DNA of 64,000 bases from an uncultured Verrucomicrobiales bacterium (GCA_947039485.1 CAMQZC010000008.1:20879-84878), one strand, 5' to 3'; shown: positions 39,733-49,173, counted from the first letter of the stretch. Made by a program: numbers and translations. Notes: generated by a model not told the origin, from the letters alone.

Positions 39733-40644
39733 TCAATGCAGCAACTTAGCACCCTTGACCCTGAGGCGGCGCGACTCAGCCGCATAGCCAAAGGAGCCCT
39801 CATCACCACGATTCTCATCCTTGCGGATATGGCGAGGCGCGCTGCCATAGCGGCGCATGTAGTCCACGATACCCTGCCCCACAGACTCGGCGTAGGCCAC
39901 AGCATTTTTGTGCTTCGTAAGATAATTGGCATGGTTGCGATTATTGACAAAGGCGACCTCGATAATAGCTGCTGGGATACCAGAATCATCACAGGCATTC
40001 ATCCAACCTGCTCCGCGCCCAGCATCAACAGATCGCTGCTGCAGGCTGATACCACGACCGCCATTGGGCATGCCGTTGGGCTCATCAAGGATATCCTCCT
40101 CCATGCGGGTCTTGAGACACTCCGCGAGCTGACGCCCATTATACTTGTTATAAACAAGCAGACCTTGAGAGCCGCCCGAGACCCAGCGAGAGGAGGAGGA
40201 GTTGAGATGAAGGAATACAGCACAGCTCGCCTTGCTCCAAATAGCGTAATCAGCACTTACCATACCACCTGAGACGCGATCGGGATGGTAGCGCGAGGGG
40301 TAGCGACCCAAGCCAGCACCGGGCTTCTTGAGATGCACCACGCCAGACCGCTTGGCATACCTGCGCATCTCCGCATCACTGGGCATATTGCCCCGGTTGC
40401 TAACAGCGCATTTGTAACCTGCGCGCTCAATCACGCGCTTGGTATAATAACTGTACTCATACCAAAACTGAACCTCCTCGAGTCGAGTACCATTGACGGC
40501 AGAGGGCGCGCGCGCCCCCGCAGCCTGCGTCGCGTGACCGATATCGAGCACGACAACCCCTCCTGCTCCCCCTGTCCAGCTAGAGCAGGAGGATAAAATC
40601 AGAGAACAAGCGAGTGAGAGAAAACAAATCAGAGTGTGACGCAT
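39733..40644 (-). CDS. Lipoprotein N-acetylmuramoyl-L-alanine amidase (Amidase_3)
   Basis: MRHTLICFLSLACSLILSSCSSW lipobox; VVVLDIGHATQAAGARAP; AVFLHLNSSSSRW; AAIIEVAFVNNRNHANYL. Confidence 0.8.
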   Translation of the reverse strand: MRHTLICFLSLACSLILSSCSSWTGGAGGVVVLDIGHATQAAGARAPSAVNGTRLEEVQFWYEYSYYTKRVIERAGYKCAVSNRGNMPSDAEMRRYAKRSGVVHLKKPGAGLGRYPSRYHPDRVSGGMVSADYAIWSKASCAVFLHLNSSSSRWVSGGSQGLLVYNKYNGRQLAECLKTRMEEDILDEPNGMPNGGRGISLQQRSVDAGRGAGWMNACDDSGIPAAIIEVAFVNNRNHANYLTKHKNAVAYAESVGQGIVDYMRRYGSAPRHIRKDENRGDEGSFGYAAESRRLRVKGAKLLH

Positions 40645-40650
40645 CCACTG

Positions 40651-40679
40651 ACTATAAATACTCCTCACATCCCTGTCTA
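40651..40679 (-). promoter_or_regulatory. Promoter abutting amidase start codon
   Basis: Minus strand TAGACA-N17-TATAGT, 6 nt before ATG 40644. Confidence 0.55.
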
Positions 40680-40814
40680 GTCCAGAAAGAGACATCCGCA
40701 CAATACTCTCTACATTTTTTTCACTAAAAATACAATTTCCAGCTTGACCTTCGAGACAAATAAGAGTATACTTCGCCCGCACCCCTTCTACCCGAAGGAT
40801 GCAACACCGCAAAA

Positions 40815-40887
40815 GTCTCGTTCGTCTAGCGGTCTAGGACTCTCGCCTTTCACGCGAGCAACACGGGTTCGAGTCCCGTACGAGATG
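40815..40887 (+). tRNA. tRNA-Glu (TTC)
   Basis: GTCTCGT/ACGAGAT acceptor, CTCGC-CTTTCAC-GCGAG anticodon arm, GGTTCGAGTCC. Confidence 0.95.
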
Positions 40888-40890
40888 CTA

Positions 40891-40925
40891 ATGAAAAGAG
40901 CTACCACTTTGGTAGCTCTTTTCTT
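40891..40925 (+). terminator. Terminator after tRNA-Glu
   Basis: AAAAGAGCTACCA-CTT-TGGTAGCTCTTTT. Confidence 0.85.
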
Positions 40926-40949
40926 TTACCCATAATCAACGCTTTTATT

Positions 40950-42320
40950 ATGATTCGATTCTTCAATATGGAGGAGTGCCGCCGCCTTCTCGCGCTCATG
41001 CTCCCCCTCTTTGCAGCCTACGTCCTACAAATGACAATGGGAGTCATTGATACAATTGTCGCAGGACAAGCAGGCCCAACCGAGCTCGCAGGCGTGGCGA
41101 TGGGTAACTCCTCCTCCTTCCCCTTCTTCCTCGCAGCTGGCGCCACAATTAGCATCATCGGGCCTATCATCTCGCGCCTACGCGGTGAGGGACGCAGCGC
41201 GCGTATCGGCCACATCCTCAATAATGGCAAGATTCTCGCAGCAATTCTTGGGGTACTCACCATTGGGGCCATGCTCAGCGTGAGCCTCATCATCCCCAGC
41301 ATCAGCAGCGATGCGCAGAGCGCCACCATCGCGCAACACTATATATACTACCTCAGCCTCGGTATCCCTGCGCTGATTATGCAGCGCGTCATCCAATCCA
41401 ATTTCGAGGGCCACAGCCAGACGCGCCCAGCAATGGTCGTTGGCCTCTTTGGAGCCCTGCTTAACTACCCACTCAATGTCTCCTTTGTCTTTGGCTGGGG
41501 CCCAATCCCTGCCATGGGTGGTGCTGGCTGCGGCCTAGCAACAGCACTCATCAACATTGCCAACTTTGCCGCTCTCTTTGCCCTGAGCTATAGCTCGAGC
41601 CGCCACCGTGGCTACATCAAGCAAATGCTGCGCTGGCGCCGTATCGACTGGAAGCCCTGCAAACGCATCCTCACACTAGGTATCCCCCTGGGCTTTGCCA
41701 CGCTGGCAGAGGCCTCCTTCTTTGGCGTGGTCACACTCATCATAGCAGCCCTCGGCGTCGTAGCGGTCGGAGCCCAGCAGATCGCTATTAGCGTCTCGAG
41801 CATCATCTTCATGTTCCCCCTCTCCATGAGCATCGCCGCGTCAATCCGCGCCGCCTACCACATTGGCCAAAAGGATGCAACCAAGTTCAAGCAGCTCGTT
41901 GCCACCGCCCTCGTCACCACTCTCTGCGGTGTCTCCATCATCATGTGCGCCTCAATCACCCTGCGCTACCCACTACTCAGATGCTACACCGATGAGACAG
42001 CCATCATCGACATTGCGCAACTACTCATCATCCTCTGTGCCCTCTATCAGATACCCGATGCCATCCAAGCCCTGATGAACGGCATCCTGCGCGGCTGCCA
42101 CGACACACGCATCATCACCGCTGTTACCATCAGCTGCTACTGGATGCTCGGCGTCCCCCTCTCCTTCATCCTCATCCGCACGGACTTAATTGTCCCAGCC
42201 ATGGGCCCTGCTGGTGCTTGGGTGAGCTTCATCGTCGCCCTCACAGCCACGGCCATCTTGCTCAGCCTGCGACTGCGCCACACCACACGCAAAATGATTA
42301 CTCAAGGAGATATTTATTAA
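40950..42320 (+). CDS. MATE-family efflux transporter
   Basis: MLPLFAAYVLQMTMGVIDTIVAGQAGPTELAGVAMGNS; twelve hydrophobic segments. Confidence 0.93.
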   Translation: MIRFFNMEECRRLLALMLPLFAAYVLQMTMGVIDTIVAGQAGPTELAGVAMGNSSSFPFFLAAGATISIIGPIISRLRGEGRSARIGHILNNGKILAAILGVLTIGAMLSVSLIIPSISSDAQSATIAQHYIYYLSLGIPALIMQRVIQSNFEGHSQTRPAMVVGLFGALLNYPLNVSFVFGWGPIPAMGGAGCGLATALINIANFAALFALSYSSSRHRGYIKQMLRWRRIDWKPCKRILTLGIPLGFATLAEASFFGVVTLIIAALGVVAVGAQQIAISVSSIIFMFPLSMSIAASIRAAYHIGQKDATKFKQLVATALVTTLCGVSIIMCASITLRYPLLRCYTDETAIIDIAQLLIILCALYQIPDAIQALMNGILRGCHDTRIITAVTISCYWMLGVPLSFILIRTDLIVPAMGPAGAWVSFIVALTATAILLSLRLRHTTRKMITQGDIY

Positions 42321-42338
42321 TATTAAATTAGTACATTC

Positions 42339-42640
42339 TACTCTTTTGACAAGAAAGAACTACAGCACCTTCTCCCGTTAACCTTACCACTCTTCATCGC
42401 CTACTTGCGGCAGGTGATCATGCTGGGCGTGGATACCATCGTGGCAGGGCGAGCGAATGTAACAGATTTTGCGACTATTGGATACTTGGAGTACCGCTCT
42501 CCTACATCTTCATTCACAAAGACCGGCTCGGACCCGCAGGAGCATGGATTAGCATGATTGTATCAAACGCAGCCGCAGCAGTACTACTCCGCATCAGACA
42601 GCACAAGAGATCAAGCAAACTCATCGCCAGCTGGAAAATC
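42339..42640 (+). pseudogene. Internally deleted and frameshifted MATE paralog
   Basis: FDKKELQHLLPLTLPLFIAYLRQVIMLGVDTIVAGRANVTDFATIG then, shifted frame, ILGVPLSYIFIHKDRLGPAGAWISMIVSNAAAAVLLRIRQHKR, matching MATE N- and C-termini. Confidence 0.85.
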
Positions 42641-42642
42641 CG

Positions 42643-42671
42643 TTGACAATCGACCCTACGCACACTACAAT
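42643..42671 (+). promoter_or_regulatory. Promoter of purN
   Basis: TTGACA-N17-TACAAT, 10 nt before ATG 42682. Confidence 0.65.
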
Positions 42672-42681
42672 ACCGCCCAAC

Positions 42682-43278
42682 ATGACAAGCTCCCAGAAAC
42701 TCCGCATCGCAGTCCTCGGCTCCGGCTCCGGCTCCAACTGCCAGTCTATTTTTAATGCCATCGATGATGGCAGCTTAAATGCAGAGGTCGTCATCGTACT
42801 CACCGACATCAAGGGTGCCTACATCCTCGAGCGCGCCGCCAACCGAGGCATCCGCAACGAGCTCATCGACTGCCAAGGCTTCAAAAACAAATTTCCCCTT
42901 GAGTCGCAGCAGGCCCTCGCCGCACAACTCACCGAGCTCAACATCGACCTCATCTGCCTCGCTGGATTCATGCGCCTCGTCAAGCACCCCCTCCTCAACG
43001 CATTCCCCAACCGCATCCTCAACATCCACCCTGCACTCCTGCCAGCCTACCCCGGTATCGCAGCATGGAAGCAAGCCATCGATGATAAAGCCTCGCAAGC
43101 AGGCTGCACTGTACACTATGTCGATGCAGGCATGGACACAGGTGAAATCCTTATGCAAGCCTACGTCCCCGTCCTTAGCAACGACAACGCTGAGAGCCTA
43201 CATGAGCGCATCCAAGTTCAGGAACACATCCTCTACCCTGCCGCCATCAAATCAGCAGCGGCACGCCTTGCCCTCTAA
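42682..43278 (+). CDS. purN: Phosphoribosylglycinamide formyltransferase
   Basis: LRIAVLGSGSGSNCQSIF; LAGFMRLV; NIHPALLPAYPG; CTVHYVDAGMDTGEIL. Confidence 0.95.
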   Translation: MTSSQKLRIAVLGSGSGSNCQSIFNAIDDGSLNAEVVIVLTDIKGAYILERAANRGIRNELIDCQGFKNKFPLESQQALAAQLTELNIDLICLAGFMRLVKHPLLNAFPNRILNIHPALLPAYPGIAAWKQAIDDKASQAGCTVHYVDAGMDTGEILMQAYVPVLSNDNAESLHERIQVQEHILYPAAIKSAAARLAL

Positions 43279-43300
43279 GGAAGAGCAAAAGCAATTTACC

Positions 43301-43333
43301 GAGCAGCGCACCCACGGGTCCGCTGCTCTTTAT
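43301..43333 (+). terminator. Hairpin terminator after purN
   Basis: GAGCAGCG...CGCTGCTCTTTATTTT. Confidence 0.65.
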
Positions 43334-43439
43334 TTTACCCACAACTCAAGACACGCAGGCTGACTGAAGGCCAGTCGCAGCCTGAGCAGAAAAAACCGAG
43401 CCACAAAAGGTTATTTTTACAGCTTTTGCATCATTTTAC

Positions 43440-43468
43440 TTGACGAATAATGCAAATATAAGTATAGT
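43440..43468 (+). promoter_or_regulatory. Promoter of rplX-secY operon
   Basis: TTGACG-N17-TATAGT upstream of rplX. Confidence 0.7.
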
Positions 43469-43526
43469 ATCGCACCCACAGGGCAACAATGCTCTGCGGA
43501 CAAGGAAAAAACGAAACAACCCCACG

Positions 43527-43751
43527 ATGAAGACCCACGTGAAAAAAGGTGATACTGTTGAAGTAATCACTGGAAAAGCCAAGGGCAAGCGTGGCGTCGT
43601 ACTTTCCCTTAACGAAAAAAAGCAAACTGTCATAGTTGAAGGTGCTCGCACCATCAAGAAGGCAGTAAAGCCCACCGAATCTGATCCAGAGGGTGGCGTT
43701 AAGGAAATGGACGGCCCCATCCACATTTCGAATGTGAAGAAAGTGAGCTAA
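43527..43751 (+). CDS. rplX: 50S ribosomal protein L24
   Basis: [28 protein letters not shown] track start 43440 overlaps the promoter. Confidence 0.93.
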   Translation: MKTHVKKGDTVEVITGKAKGKRGVVLSLNEKKQTVIVEGARTIKKAVKPTESDPEGGVKEMDGPIHISNVKKVS

Positions 43752-43831
43752 TTACCGCAAGGTAATGAGTTCCGCGCTTAAGCCAAAACCCTAACATCAT
43801 TAACAACAAGAGCTGACCCGCTATTATAATT

Positions 43832-44404
43832 ATGAGCAAACCAAACATGCTTAAATACTACCAGGACACGGTCGCAAAGACCCTCCAGGAGAAGCACAAC
43901 TACACAAATATTCACCAGACTCCTCGTTTAGAGAAGATCGTGGTGACTACATGCATGGGCAAGCACCCCGACCGCAAACAAGCAGTCGAGGACGCCATCG
44001 CCGAAATCGGCAAAGTCACTGGCCAAAAGCCAAGTGCTACATTTGCACGCAAGAGCGTCGCTAACTTCAAGCTGCGTGAGGGCGAAATCCTCGGCGCACG
44101 CGTCACATTGCGTTCTACACGCATGTGGGAGTTCCTCGACCGCTTTATCAACATCACTGCCCCCAACATTCGTGACTTCCGCGGTCTTTCGCCTAAGTCA
44201 TTTGATGGTCGTGGCAACTATGCCGTCGGTATTTCTGACCAATCCATTTTCCCTGAAATTGAGATTGACCAGATTAAGCGCGTCATCGGTTTCGACATCA
44301 TCTTCGTCACATCTGCAACAACAGATGAAGAAGGTCGCAGCCTGCTTACAGAATTGGGTATCCCATTCCGCAAGCCTAACAAGAAAAAAGAAGTTAACGC
44401 CTAA
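43832..44404 (+). CDS. rplE: 50S ribosomal protein L5
   Basis: NIHQTPRLEKIVVTTCMG; ITGQKP-type; NYAVGISDQSIFPEIEID. Confidence 0.96.
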   Translation: MSKPNMLKYYQDTVAKTLQEKHNYTNIHQTPRLEKIVVTTCMGKHPDRKQAVEDAIAEIGKVTGQKPSATFARKSVANFKLREGEILGARVTLRSTRMWEFLDRFINITAPNIRDFRGLSPKSFDGRGNYAVGISDQSIFPEIEIDQIKRVIGFDIIFVTSATTDEEGRSLLTELGIPFRKPNKKKEVNA

Positions 44405-44418
44405 CCTACATTACCATT

Positions 44419-44820
44419 ATGGCAGTATTAAGTGATCCCATTTCCGACTTCCTTACCCGCGTCAAGAACGCAGGTCTCGCACGCAACGAGTCCTTCACAG
44501 CTCCCTTCTCTAAGATTAAAGCAGAAATTGCCCGTATCTTACAAGCAGAAGGTTACATTTGGAGCTTCGAAGTGACTGGCGAAGGCAAGGACAAAGTCAT
44601 CAAGGTCAAGTCCAAGTATAACGCTAAGGGCAAGTCCATCATAACAAACGTAAAGCGCTGCTCCAAGCCTGGTCGCCGCCATTACGTTACCTCCAGCGAA
44701 ATCCCAACCGTCATGAACGGCCTCGGTATTTCGATCGTATCCACCTCCGCTGGTCTCATGACGGGTGCTAAGGCACGCAAAGAGCAAGTCGGTGGTGAAC
44801 TCCTCGCCATCGTTTGGTAA
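44419..44820 (+). CDS. rpsH: 30S ribosomal protein S8
   Basis: DPISDFLTRVKNAGLA; GLGISIVSTSAGLMTGAKARKEQVGGELLAIVW. Confidence 0.96.
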   Translation: MAVLSDPISDFLTRVKNAGLARNESFTAPFSKIKAEIARILQAEGYIWSFEVTGEGKDKVIKVKSKYNAKGKSIITNVKRCSKPGRRHYVTSSEIPTVMNGLGISIVSTSAGLMTGAKARKEQVGGELLAIVW

Positions 44821-44845
44821 TTAACCCCTATATAGAATATATTAT

Positions 44846-45385
44846 ATGTCACGCGTAGGTAAAAAAATTATCATCGTCCCCGCAGCAGTCACAATTACCA
44901 TCAATGGTACAACTGTGACAGTTACAGGCGCCAAAGGCGAACTCAGCTGGACGATGCCTAACGGCATCATCGCCACCCTCGAAGGTGCCGATCTCGCAAT
45001 CACACGTGCCGATGAAAGCCGCAAATTGCGCGCTCTCCATGGCACAAACCGCTCCCTCATCGCTAACATGATTGAAGGTGTCGAAAAAGGCTTCGTCAAG
45101 GAGCTTGAAATTATTGGTGTCGGTTTCAAGGCCATCGTTAAGGGCAGCGCTCTTGACCTTGCACTTGGCAAGTCCCACCCTATCCTCCACCCAATTCCTG
45201 CCGGTCTTACAATCACTGTAACCGACAACACAAAGGTGAAGGTTGAAGGTATCGACAAGCAGGTCGTCGGCCAATTCGCCGCCGAAGTTCGTAGTTACTA
45301 CCCACCTGAACCTTACAAAGGCAAGGGTGTTCGCTATGTTGGCGAGCACGTACGTCGTAAGGAAGGTAAGAGCGTTGGTAGGTAA
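44846..45385 (+). CDS. rplF: 50S ribosomal protein L6
   Basis: MSRVGKKIIIVPA; PEPYKGKGVRYVGEHVRRKEGK. Confidence 0.96.
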   Translation: MSRVGKKIIIVPAAVTITINGTTVTVTGAKGELSWTMPNGIIATLEGADLAITRADESRKLRALHGTNRSLIANMIEGVEKGFVKELEIIGVGFKAIVKGSALDLALGKSHPILHPIPAGLTITVTDNTKVKVEGIDKQVVGQFAAEVRSYYPPEPYKGKGVRYVGEHVRRKEGKSVGR

Positions 45386-45415
45386 GCAAGCAAAATCTAG
45401 TAAATTCACAAGAAT

Positions 45416-45766
45416 ATGAGCACTATCAATCGTAAAGCAATTCGCAGCCGCGTTAAGGTCCGCATCCGTAAAAAGATCAGTGGAACAGCAGCACGCCCTC
45501 GCCTGGCTGTGATTTTCTCCAACAAGCACGTTTATGCACAACTTATCGATGACGTCGCAGGCGTCACCCTTTGCGCTGCATGCACAAAGAATGTGGACAT
45601 GAACAAGGCTAACAAGGAATCCTCCGCTAAGGTAGGTAACCTCGTAGCCGAACGTGCCCTGGCCGCCGGTATCACTGACGTCGTCTTCGACCGCGGTGGA
45701 TTCCTCTATCACGGTAAGGTTAAGTCTCTCGCAGACGCAGCTCGTGAAGCAGGCCTTAAATTCTAA
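45416..45766 (+). CDS. rplR: 50S ribosomal protein L18
   Basis: [48 protein letters not shown]. Confidence 0.95.
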   Translation: MSTINRKAIRSRVKVRIRKKISGTAARPRLAVIFSNKHVYAQLIDDVAGVTLCAACTKNVDMNKANKESSAKVGNLVAERALAAGITDVVFDRGGFLYHGKVKSLADAAREAGLKF

Positions 45767-45783
45767 TCTGAAAGATAAATAGA

Positions 45784-46593
45784 ATGAAGACTGAAGAAAC
45801 GAAGGCAGCAGCCCCAGCAGCCCCAGCAGCAACTGCTACTCCCGCAACAGCAAAGCCAGCAACGGCTACAGCTCCAGGGACAGCACAGCAGCCCTATCAG
45901 CAGCGTGGACCTCGCGGTCCATACCAAGCTCGCACTGGCCCATACCAAGCTAACGGTCGCACTGGTCCTCCAAACGGTCGCCCAGGTGGTCCAGGTGGTC
46001 CTCCAAACGGTCGCCCAGGTAGTCCTTTTGGTCGCCCAGGTGGTCCTCCAAACGGTCGTGGTGGTCGCCCACCTCGTCGTGATGGACGTCGCAACGACGC
46101 ACCAGTAGACGACGGCCCTCAACTCATGGAAAAAGTGGTTTTCGTAAACCGCTGCGCCAAAGTTGTTAAAGGTGGTCGCCGCTTCTCCTTCTCCGCCCTC
46201 ATCGTTGTGGGTGACCAGAAGGGTCAAGTAGGCTACGGTTTCGGCAAAGCAAATGAAGTATCAGAAGCTATCCGCAAGGGTACTGATACAGCAAAGCGCG
46301 GCATGAAGAAGGTCGTCGTTGTTAACGGCACTATCCCCCACGAAATCTACACAGAATACGGTGGTGGCAAGATCATCCTCAAGCCCGCAGCTCCCGGTAC
46401 TGGTCTCATCGCTGGTAACACAGTTCGTGCCGTACTCGAAGCAGCTGGTGTGCAAAACATCATCGCTAAGTCTCTCGGCTCCGCAAACCACGCAAACGTT
46501 GTCAAGGCAACCATGAAAGCAATGCTCACAATGCGCACTGCTGACGAGGTTCTCGGCGACCGTGGCAAGAAGAAGAAGGACTCCTCCATCTAA
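45784..46593 (+). CDS. rpsE: 30S ribosomal protein S5 with about 110-aa Pro/Gly/Arg-rich N-terminal extension
   Basis: Core [46 protein letters not shown]; extension with [16 protein letters not shown] repeats. Confidence 0.94.
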   Translation: MKTEETKAAAPAAPAATATPATAKPATATAPGTAQQPYQQRGPRGPYQARTGPYQANGRTGPPNGRPGGPGGPPNGRPGSPFGRPGGPPNGRGGRPPRRDGRRNDAPVDDGPQLMEKVVFVNRCAKVVKGGRRFSFSALIVVGDQKGQVGYGFGKANEVSEAIRKGTDTAKRGMKKVVVVNGTIPHEIYTEYGGGKIILKPAAPGTGLIAGNTVRAVLEAAGVQNIIAKSLGSANHANVVKATMKAMLTMRTADEVLGDRGKKKKDSSI

Positions 46594-46624
46594 TCAACCC
46601 CCGACAAGATAGAATATAACAATC

Positions 46625-47086
46625 ATGTTGACACTTGACAATCTCCAGCCTAATCCCGGTGCTAAGCATCGTAAGAAGCGTCTCGGTTGCGGCGAAAGCA
46701 GCGGCCTCGGCAAAACTTGCGGTAAAGGCAACAAGGGCCAAAAGGCACGTTCCGGCGGATCTATTCGCCCTGGCTTCGAAGGTGGCCAGATGCCCCTGCA
46801 TCGCCGTCTTCCTAAAAAGGGTTTCAATAACACCCGCTTCCGTGATACCATCGCAATCGTAAACATTGAACAGCTCGAAGCTTTCTTCGCAGCTGGTGAC
46901 AATGTCACCGAAAACGAACTGCGCGCAAAAGGCCTTGTAAAAGGTGACTGCGACGCCGTTAAGGTACTCGGCAACGGCAACCTCTCTAAGGCAATCAACC
47001 TCGTAGTTGATTTCGCCAGCAAGTCGGTTGCTGCTAAGATTGAGGCAGCTGGTGGCACACTCGTGCTGCTTAGCGAAAACGCCTAA
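46625..47086 (+). CDS. rplO: 50S ribosomal protein L15
   Basis: LDNLQPNPGAKHRKKRLGCGESSGLGKTCGKGNKGQKARSGG. Confidence 0.96.
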   Translation: MLTLDNLQPNPGAKHRKKRLGCGESSGLGKTCGKGNKGQKARSGGSIRPGFEGGQMPLHRRLPKKGFNNTRFRDTIAIVNIEQLEAFFAAGDNVTENELRAKGLVKGDCDAVKVLGNGNLSKAINLVVDFASKSVAAKIEAAGGTLVLLSENA

Positions 47087-47113
47087 ATCTAGCTAACAAA
47101 CTCAAACCGCAGA

Positions 47114-47136
47114 ACCGTGCAGCAGCTCGCTGCACG
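47114..47136 (+). terminator. Hairpin between rplO and secY
   Basis: CCGTGCAGC-AGCTC-GCTGCACGG. Confidence 0.5.
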
Positions 47137-47323
47137 GTCTCTGTGTGAGGAGCAATGAGAGTCCATCACCTCGATTGTGATATACGGACATCAGAACCCC
47201 TTTTGGATTGACGCCTCAGCCTTTGCATGCTAAGATAAGGCAGCCGCTAATCCAGCTAGAACTCGCCCCCCCCGAGCTCGACCAATAATTTTACCAACCA
47301 CATCCAACGAAACCCCTAGCAAA

Positions 47324-48808
47324 ATGATTTCTGCATTTGCCAACACAATGAAGGTTCCTGAACTCAGGAGCCGCATTCTATTCACCCTCCTCATGATCGT
47401 CATCGTACGACTTGGGGTTCATATTCCACTGCCTGGCGTTGACGTCACAGCACTCAGCAACTGGATGGAAGAACAAACCGCGATTGGTGGCAACCCCCTT
47501 GGTGGCATTGGCTCCATTCTCACGATCTTCTCAGGTGGTGGTCTCCAGAAGTGTGGTATCTTTGCACTGGGTATCATGCCCTACATCTCAGCCTCCATCA
47601 TGACCCAACTCCTCGGAGCGGTCGTCCCATCATGGGCTAAAATGATGCGCGAAGAAGGCGGTCGCCAAAAGATGACCAAGTACACCCGTATCATAGCCAT
47701 TATCATTGCTATCGCTCAAGGTTACTTCCTCACCCAGACCCTGCGTGACCCCGCTCGTCTCCTCAATCTTAATGGTCTGAGTGACCTAGTCATGTACCCC
47801 AACATGCTCTTCACCATCTCCACCATCTTTATCATCGTCACAGGCACCATGTTGCTCATGTGGATTGGTGACCAGATTACAGAGCGCGGCATCGGCAACG
47901 GTGTCTCCATCATCATCTCCGTCAACATCATTCACGCACTGCCTGGCGCCTTTGCCATCGCATGGAACAGCTTCATTATGAAGGATGGAGAGTTCAACCC
48001 CCTCGGTGCACTCACCATGGTTGCTCTCGTCCTCTTCATGGTAATGGTCATCGCCCTGATCGTAACCATCACCCAAGCTCAACGCCGCATCCCAGTACAG
48101 CAGCCCAAGCGTGTGGTTGGTCTCAACAAGATGACCCAAGGTGGTACACAGTACCTCCCCCTCAAGCTCAACTACTCTGGCGTGATGCCCGTCATTTTTG
48201 CCACCGCCATCATGGCACTGCCCAACATGCTCGTCATGTACCTCTTCCCCGCTGACAGCTTCATGCACGGTGTCTCTCAGGCTCTGATCTCTCAGCACAA
48301 CATCTGGTACTACGTATTTGCTGGTATTCTCATCTTCTTCTTCTCCTTCTTCTGGGTAGCAACCATGTTCCAACCCCAGCAAATTGCTGAGGATATGCAA
48401 CGCAGCGGCGGCTACATCCCAGGCGTACGCCCCGGTGAAGCCACAGCCCTCTTCCTCGACCAGACCATGACCCGTCTGACACTCGCAGGCTCAATCTTCC
48501 TCACCCTCATCTTCTTCCTCCCCAGCCTCCTCTTTGTCGCTGGTGGGCTCGACCCGATGGTCACCCAATTCTTTGGCGGCACATCCCTACTCATCCTTGT
48601 TGGCGTACTGCTCGACATGATGCGTCAGGTTGAGACCACACTGCTTCAGAAGAACTATGATGGATTCATGAAAAAAGGCAAGGGTGCTAGCAAATATGCA
48701 CACCTGCAAGGCAACGCAAAACCTGAAGACGACAGCCGCTGGCTCGTCATCGTCTGGACCATCCTTGCTATGGTGGTCATCGCTGCAGCCGTCATCTTGA
48801 GCAAATAA
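47324..48808 (+). CDS. secY: Preprotein translocase subunit SecY
   Basis: MKVPELRSRILFTLLMIVIVRLGVHIPLPGVD; ALGIMPYISASIMTQLL; GIGNGVSIII. Confidence 0.97.
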   Translation: MISAFANTMKVPELRSRILFTLLMIVIVRLGVHIPLPGVDVTALSNWMEEQTAIGGNPLGGIGSILTIFSGGGLQKCGIFALGIMPYISASIMTQLLGAVVPSWAKMMREEGGRQKMTKYTRIIAIIIAIAQGYFLTQTLRDPARLLNLNGLSDLVMYPNMLFTISTIFIIVTGTMLLMWIGDQITERGIGNGVSIIISVNIIHALPGAFAIAWNSFIMKDGEFNPLGALTMVALVLFMVMVIALIVTITQAQRRIPVQQPKRVVGLNKMTQGGTQYLPLKLNYSGVMPVIFATAIMALPNMLVMYLFPADSFMHGVSQALISQHNIWYYVFAGILIFFFSFFWVATMFQPQQIAEDMQRSGGYIPGVRPGEATALFLDQTMTRLTLAGSIFLTLIFFLPSLLFVAGGLDPMVTQFFGGTSLLILVGVLLDMMRQVETTLLQKNYDGFMKKGKGASKYAHLQGNAKPEDDSRWLVIVWTILAMVVIAAAVILSK

Positions 48809-48831
48809 GCTCCCAGATAACAAATCTTAAA

Positions 48832-48862
48832 AAAGCCCGAGCTCATCACGAGCTCGGGCTTC
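48832..48862. terminator. Rho-independent terminator after secY
   Basis: AAGCCCGAGCTC-ATCAC-GAGCTCGGGCTT. Confidence 0.85.
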
Positions 48863-48882
48863 TTTTGTATTAACCGCAAAAG

Positions 48883-49173
48883 TTAAATCACAATAAAGAA
48901 TCCAAAGAACTGAAGCAAGCGCAGCAGCACATAGATAAAGACGGCCAGAAGCAGCGACCAGAGAGCCTTGGAGAAACAGTGCGTGAGCACCAGCAGCAGC
49001 AAGAGCAGCACCCAAATCAGCAGCACCGAGCTAACGGTATCATGGGCAAGCAAATCACTCACACCACAATCCATCAGACGCTGTATCTGAGCCTGCAGCC
49101 ACTCCAAGGCAATATCAAAAGAGGAATTCACCTCCATAACATAATTGGGTGATGAAGGAGGAATTAAACTCAT
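48883..49173 (-). CDS. Small hydrophobic membrane protein, hypothetical
   Basis: VLLIWVLLLLLLVLTHCFSKALWSLLLAVFIYVLLRLLQFFGFFIVI; between secY terminator and divergent MFS gene. Confidence 0.5.
   Translation of the reverse strand: MSLIPPSSPNYVMEVNSSFDIALEWLQAQIQRLMDCGVSDLLAHDTVSSVLLIWVLLLLLLVLTHCFSKALWSLLLAVFIYVLLRLLQFFGFFIVI

Noticed and set aside
44849-45832. 327-aa minus-strand ORF opposite rplF/rplR
   Set aside because: Antisense to clearly functional ribosomal protein genes; composition is a codon-bias shadow.
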